From an uncultured Verrucomicrobiota bacterium (GTDB lineage: Bacteria > Verrucomicrobiota > Verrucomicrobiia > Limisphaerales > UBA9464), in the NCBI GenBank assembly GCA_903922605.1, contig CAIXUG010000072.1, positions 1-64,000 of the forward strand: 64,000 bases of DNA. The letters are read 5' to 3'. The translations under genes and the position numbers were made by a program. Positions 63,056-64,000 of the stretch are shown one piece after another. Within the stretch, counting starts at the first letter, position 1; every line of letters starts with the position of its first letter. Under the pieces are notes generated by a model. That model had not been told where the DNA came from and did not search any database. It saw only the letters and a program-made list of their open reading frames with translations.

Positions 63056-64000
63056 ATGGCAGGAGAAGGCGAGCAACCAACGCAAACGGCAACGAGCCTC
63101 GGCTCGCATACCGTCATTGTTCAGATTGCTGGTGACGGGAACGCGGTCAATTTGGGTGTTCCTTACCTTGCGCTCATTCCTCCTGGTAATCGCTTTCGGG
63201 AAATCCGCCACGAGATTGACCTGCTCAATCCCTATTGCCGCAGCATCCCATTAGTGGGGCGTGAGGCGGACATGGATTCGCTTTGGGAGTGGCTGCATTC
63301 ATCCAAACCCGTTTCGGTACGGACGCTCAAAGGCCGTGCGGGAGCAGGCAAGACTCGGCTGGCCATCGAATTGGTGGAGCGCCTCCGCGAAGAGCACCCT
63401 GACCAGTGGGGGGCGGGCTTTGTGGGCGGACGCGAACTGCGCCGGTTCGCCGCGCAGCAGAACCTTTCTGTGTGGGGCTGGGCCAAGCCAACGCTGGTGG
63501 TGGTAGACTATGCCGCCTCGTTGGTCGAACCGCTGCGAGTTTGGCTGGCCGAACTGGCGCAAAACTCAGCCCGTGCGGGCGGACCACCGTTGCGGCTGCT
63601 ACTGCTGGAGCGCGAGGCGACGCAGGGAGAAGGATGGTTGCGGCTGTTGTGTAGCGGAGGGTTTAGCGAAGCGGGCGTGCCCGACCTGTTTGATCCGCCG
63701 GAACCCAAGCTGCTGGATCATCTGGATTCTCCGGCCAAGCGCCGGGCAGTCCTCACCCAGATTCTGGACCGCGCGGCGGCTTTGGCCCGTCGCCCGACGC
63801 CACTGATGCCCGGGCCGGGCCAGAACCCGATCGTGGACCGCCAGTTGGAGAATCCCCAATGGGAGGACCCGCTCTACCTGATGATGGCGGCGCTGCTTTC
63901 CCTCCATTCCAATCTAGTCGAAGTGCTCCAACTGCCTCGCACTACGCTGGCCTTGCGGCTGGTGGAGCACGAGAACAAGCGCCTGACCGAGGGAGTTCCG
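63056..64000 (+). CDS. STAND-like P-loop NTPase, N-terminal part (cut by the window edge)
   Basis: The frame is open from the ATG at 63056 to the last base, 315 codons. The N-terminal 60 residues contain VIVQIAGDGNAVNLG, a motif type found in effector-associated regions. LVGRE at 66-70, Walker A GRAGAGKT at 93-100, Walker B LVVVDY (D151) and a sensor-like LLLLERE at 181-187 follow in the order of a STAND NTPase. The sensor repeats expected after residue 315 are outside the window. STAND proteins are regulators or antiphage sensors; neither can be decided here. No partner gene is visible in the window. Confidence 0.8.
   Translation, partial: MAGEGEQPTQTATSLGSHTVIVQIAGDGNAVNLGVPYLALIPPGNRFREIRHEIDLLNPYCRSIPLVGREADMDSLWEWLHSSKPVSVRTLKGRAGAGKTRLAIELVERLREEHPDQWGAGFVGGRELRRFAAQQNLSVWGWAKPTLVVVDYAASLVEPLRVWLAELAQNSARAGGPPLRLLLLEREATQGEGWLRLLCSGGFSEAGVPDLFDPPEPKLLDHLDSPAKRRAVLTQILDRAAALARRPTPLMPGPGQNPIVDRQLENPQWEDPLYLMMAALLSLHSNLVEVLQLPRTTLALRLVEHENKRLTEGVP

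Overview
The window is a high-GC bacterial chromosome segment. It encodes no rRNA, tRNA, CRISPR array or intact transposase that I could recognise. The gene content suggests a member of the PVC superphylum, most likely Verrucomicrobiota of the Pedosphaera/Limisphaera type. The pointers are PQQ-like propeller proteins, 'PVC-type' dehydrogenases fused to CxxCH haem domains, squalene-cyclase-like repeats with a CxxCH, large secreted lectin/Ig repeat proteins and families of small membrane proteins of unknown function. This placement is an inference from gene families, not from a marker gene.

Layout. 1-8.8 kb: housekeeping and repair genes (BamB-like propeller, TatD nuclease, DNA polymerase IV with a coupled unknown gene, a secreted trypsin-like protease, TlyA methyltransferase, NAD kinase, a LacI-type regulator). 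8.9-20.6 kb: quinolinate synthase, two long secreted repeat proteins on the minus strand, and a large PVC dehydrogenase/cytochrome. 20.7-23.6 kb: an accessory patch of small membrane proteins, dispersed repeats, an AT-rich gene and a truncated 5' copy of the histidine phosphatase gene that lies intact just downstream. 23.6-31.4 kb: that phosphatase, sigma-54 (rpoN), an MBL-fold hydrolase, a GH57 alpha-glucan enzyme and a glucose/sorbosone-dehydrogenase-like protein with two haem sites. 31.5-36.0 kb: three tandem paralogues, each of exactly 473 codons. 36.2-46.1 kb: a minus-strand flagellar cluster, in transcription order fliO-fliP-fliQ-fliR-flhB-flhA-flhF-(82 aa)-fliA-motA-motB-(104 aa). 46.3-53.3 kb: a BspA-type leucine-rich-repeat protein, a 1317-aa multidomain haem protein and a prenyltransferase-like repeat protein. 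53.4-57.1 kb: repeat-rich DNA around a TIR/deoxyribosyltransferase-like gene sitting 7 bp after a moxR gene, and a LOG-family gene. 57.1-62.9 kb: an M16 peptidase, an ApaG-like protein, infA, a DUF151 nuclease-like protein, holA and an SGNH-like lipoprotein. 63.06 kb to the end: the first 315 codons of a STAND-like NTPase cut off by the window edge.

How the genes fit together. The flagellar block supplies the membrane export gate (FliOPQR, FlhAB), the FlhF placement GTPase, the flagellar sigma factor and the stator; rpoN is also in the window, and a sigma-54-like -24/-12 motif lies at fliO. Several secreted proteins combine beta-propellers with CxxCH haem sites, which suggests periplasmic or surface oxidation of sugars or alcohols coupled to electron transfer. 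Palindromic REP/REPIN-like and MITE-like elements are found in most of the long intergenic gaps. Strongest candidates for new biology: the 473-codon triplet in which one copy has lost its lipobox cysteine; the moxR plus TIR/NDT-like pair; and the STAND-like NTPase at the right edge.
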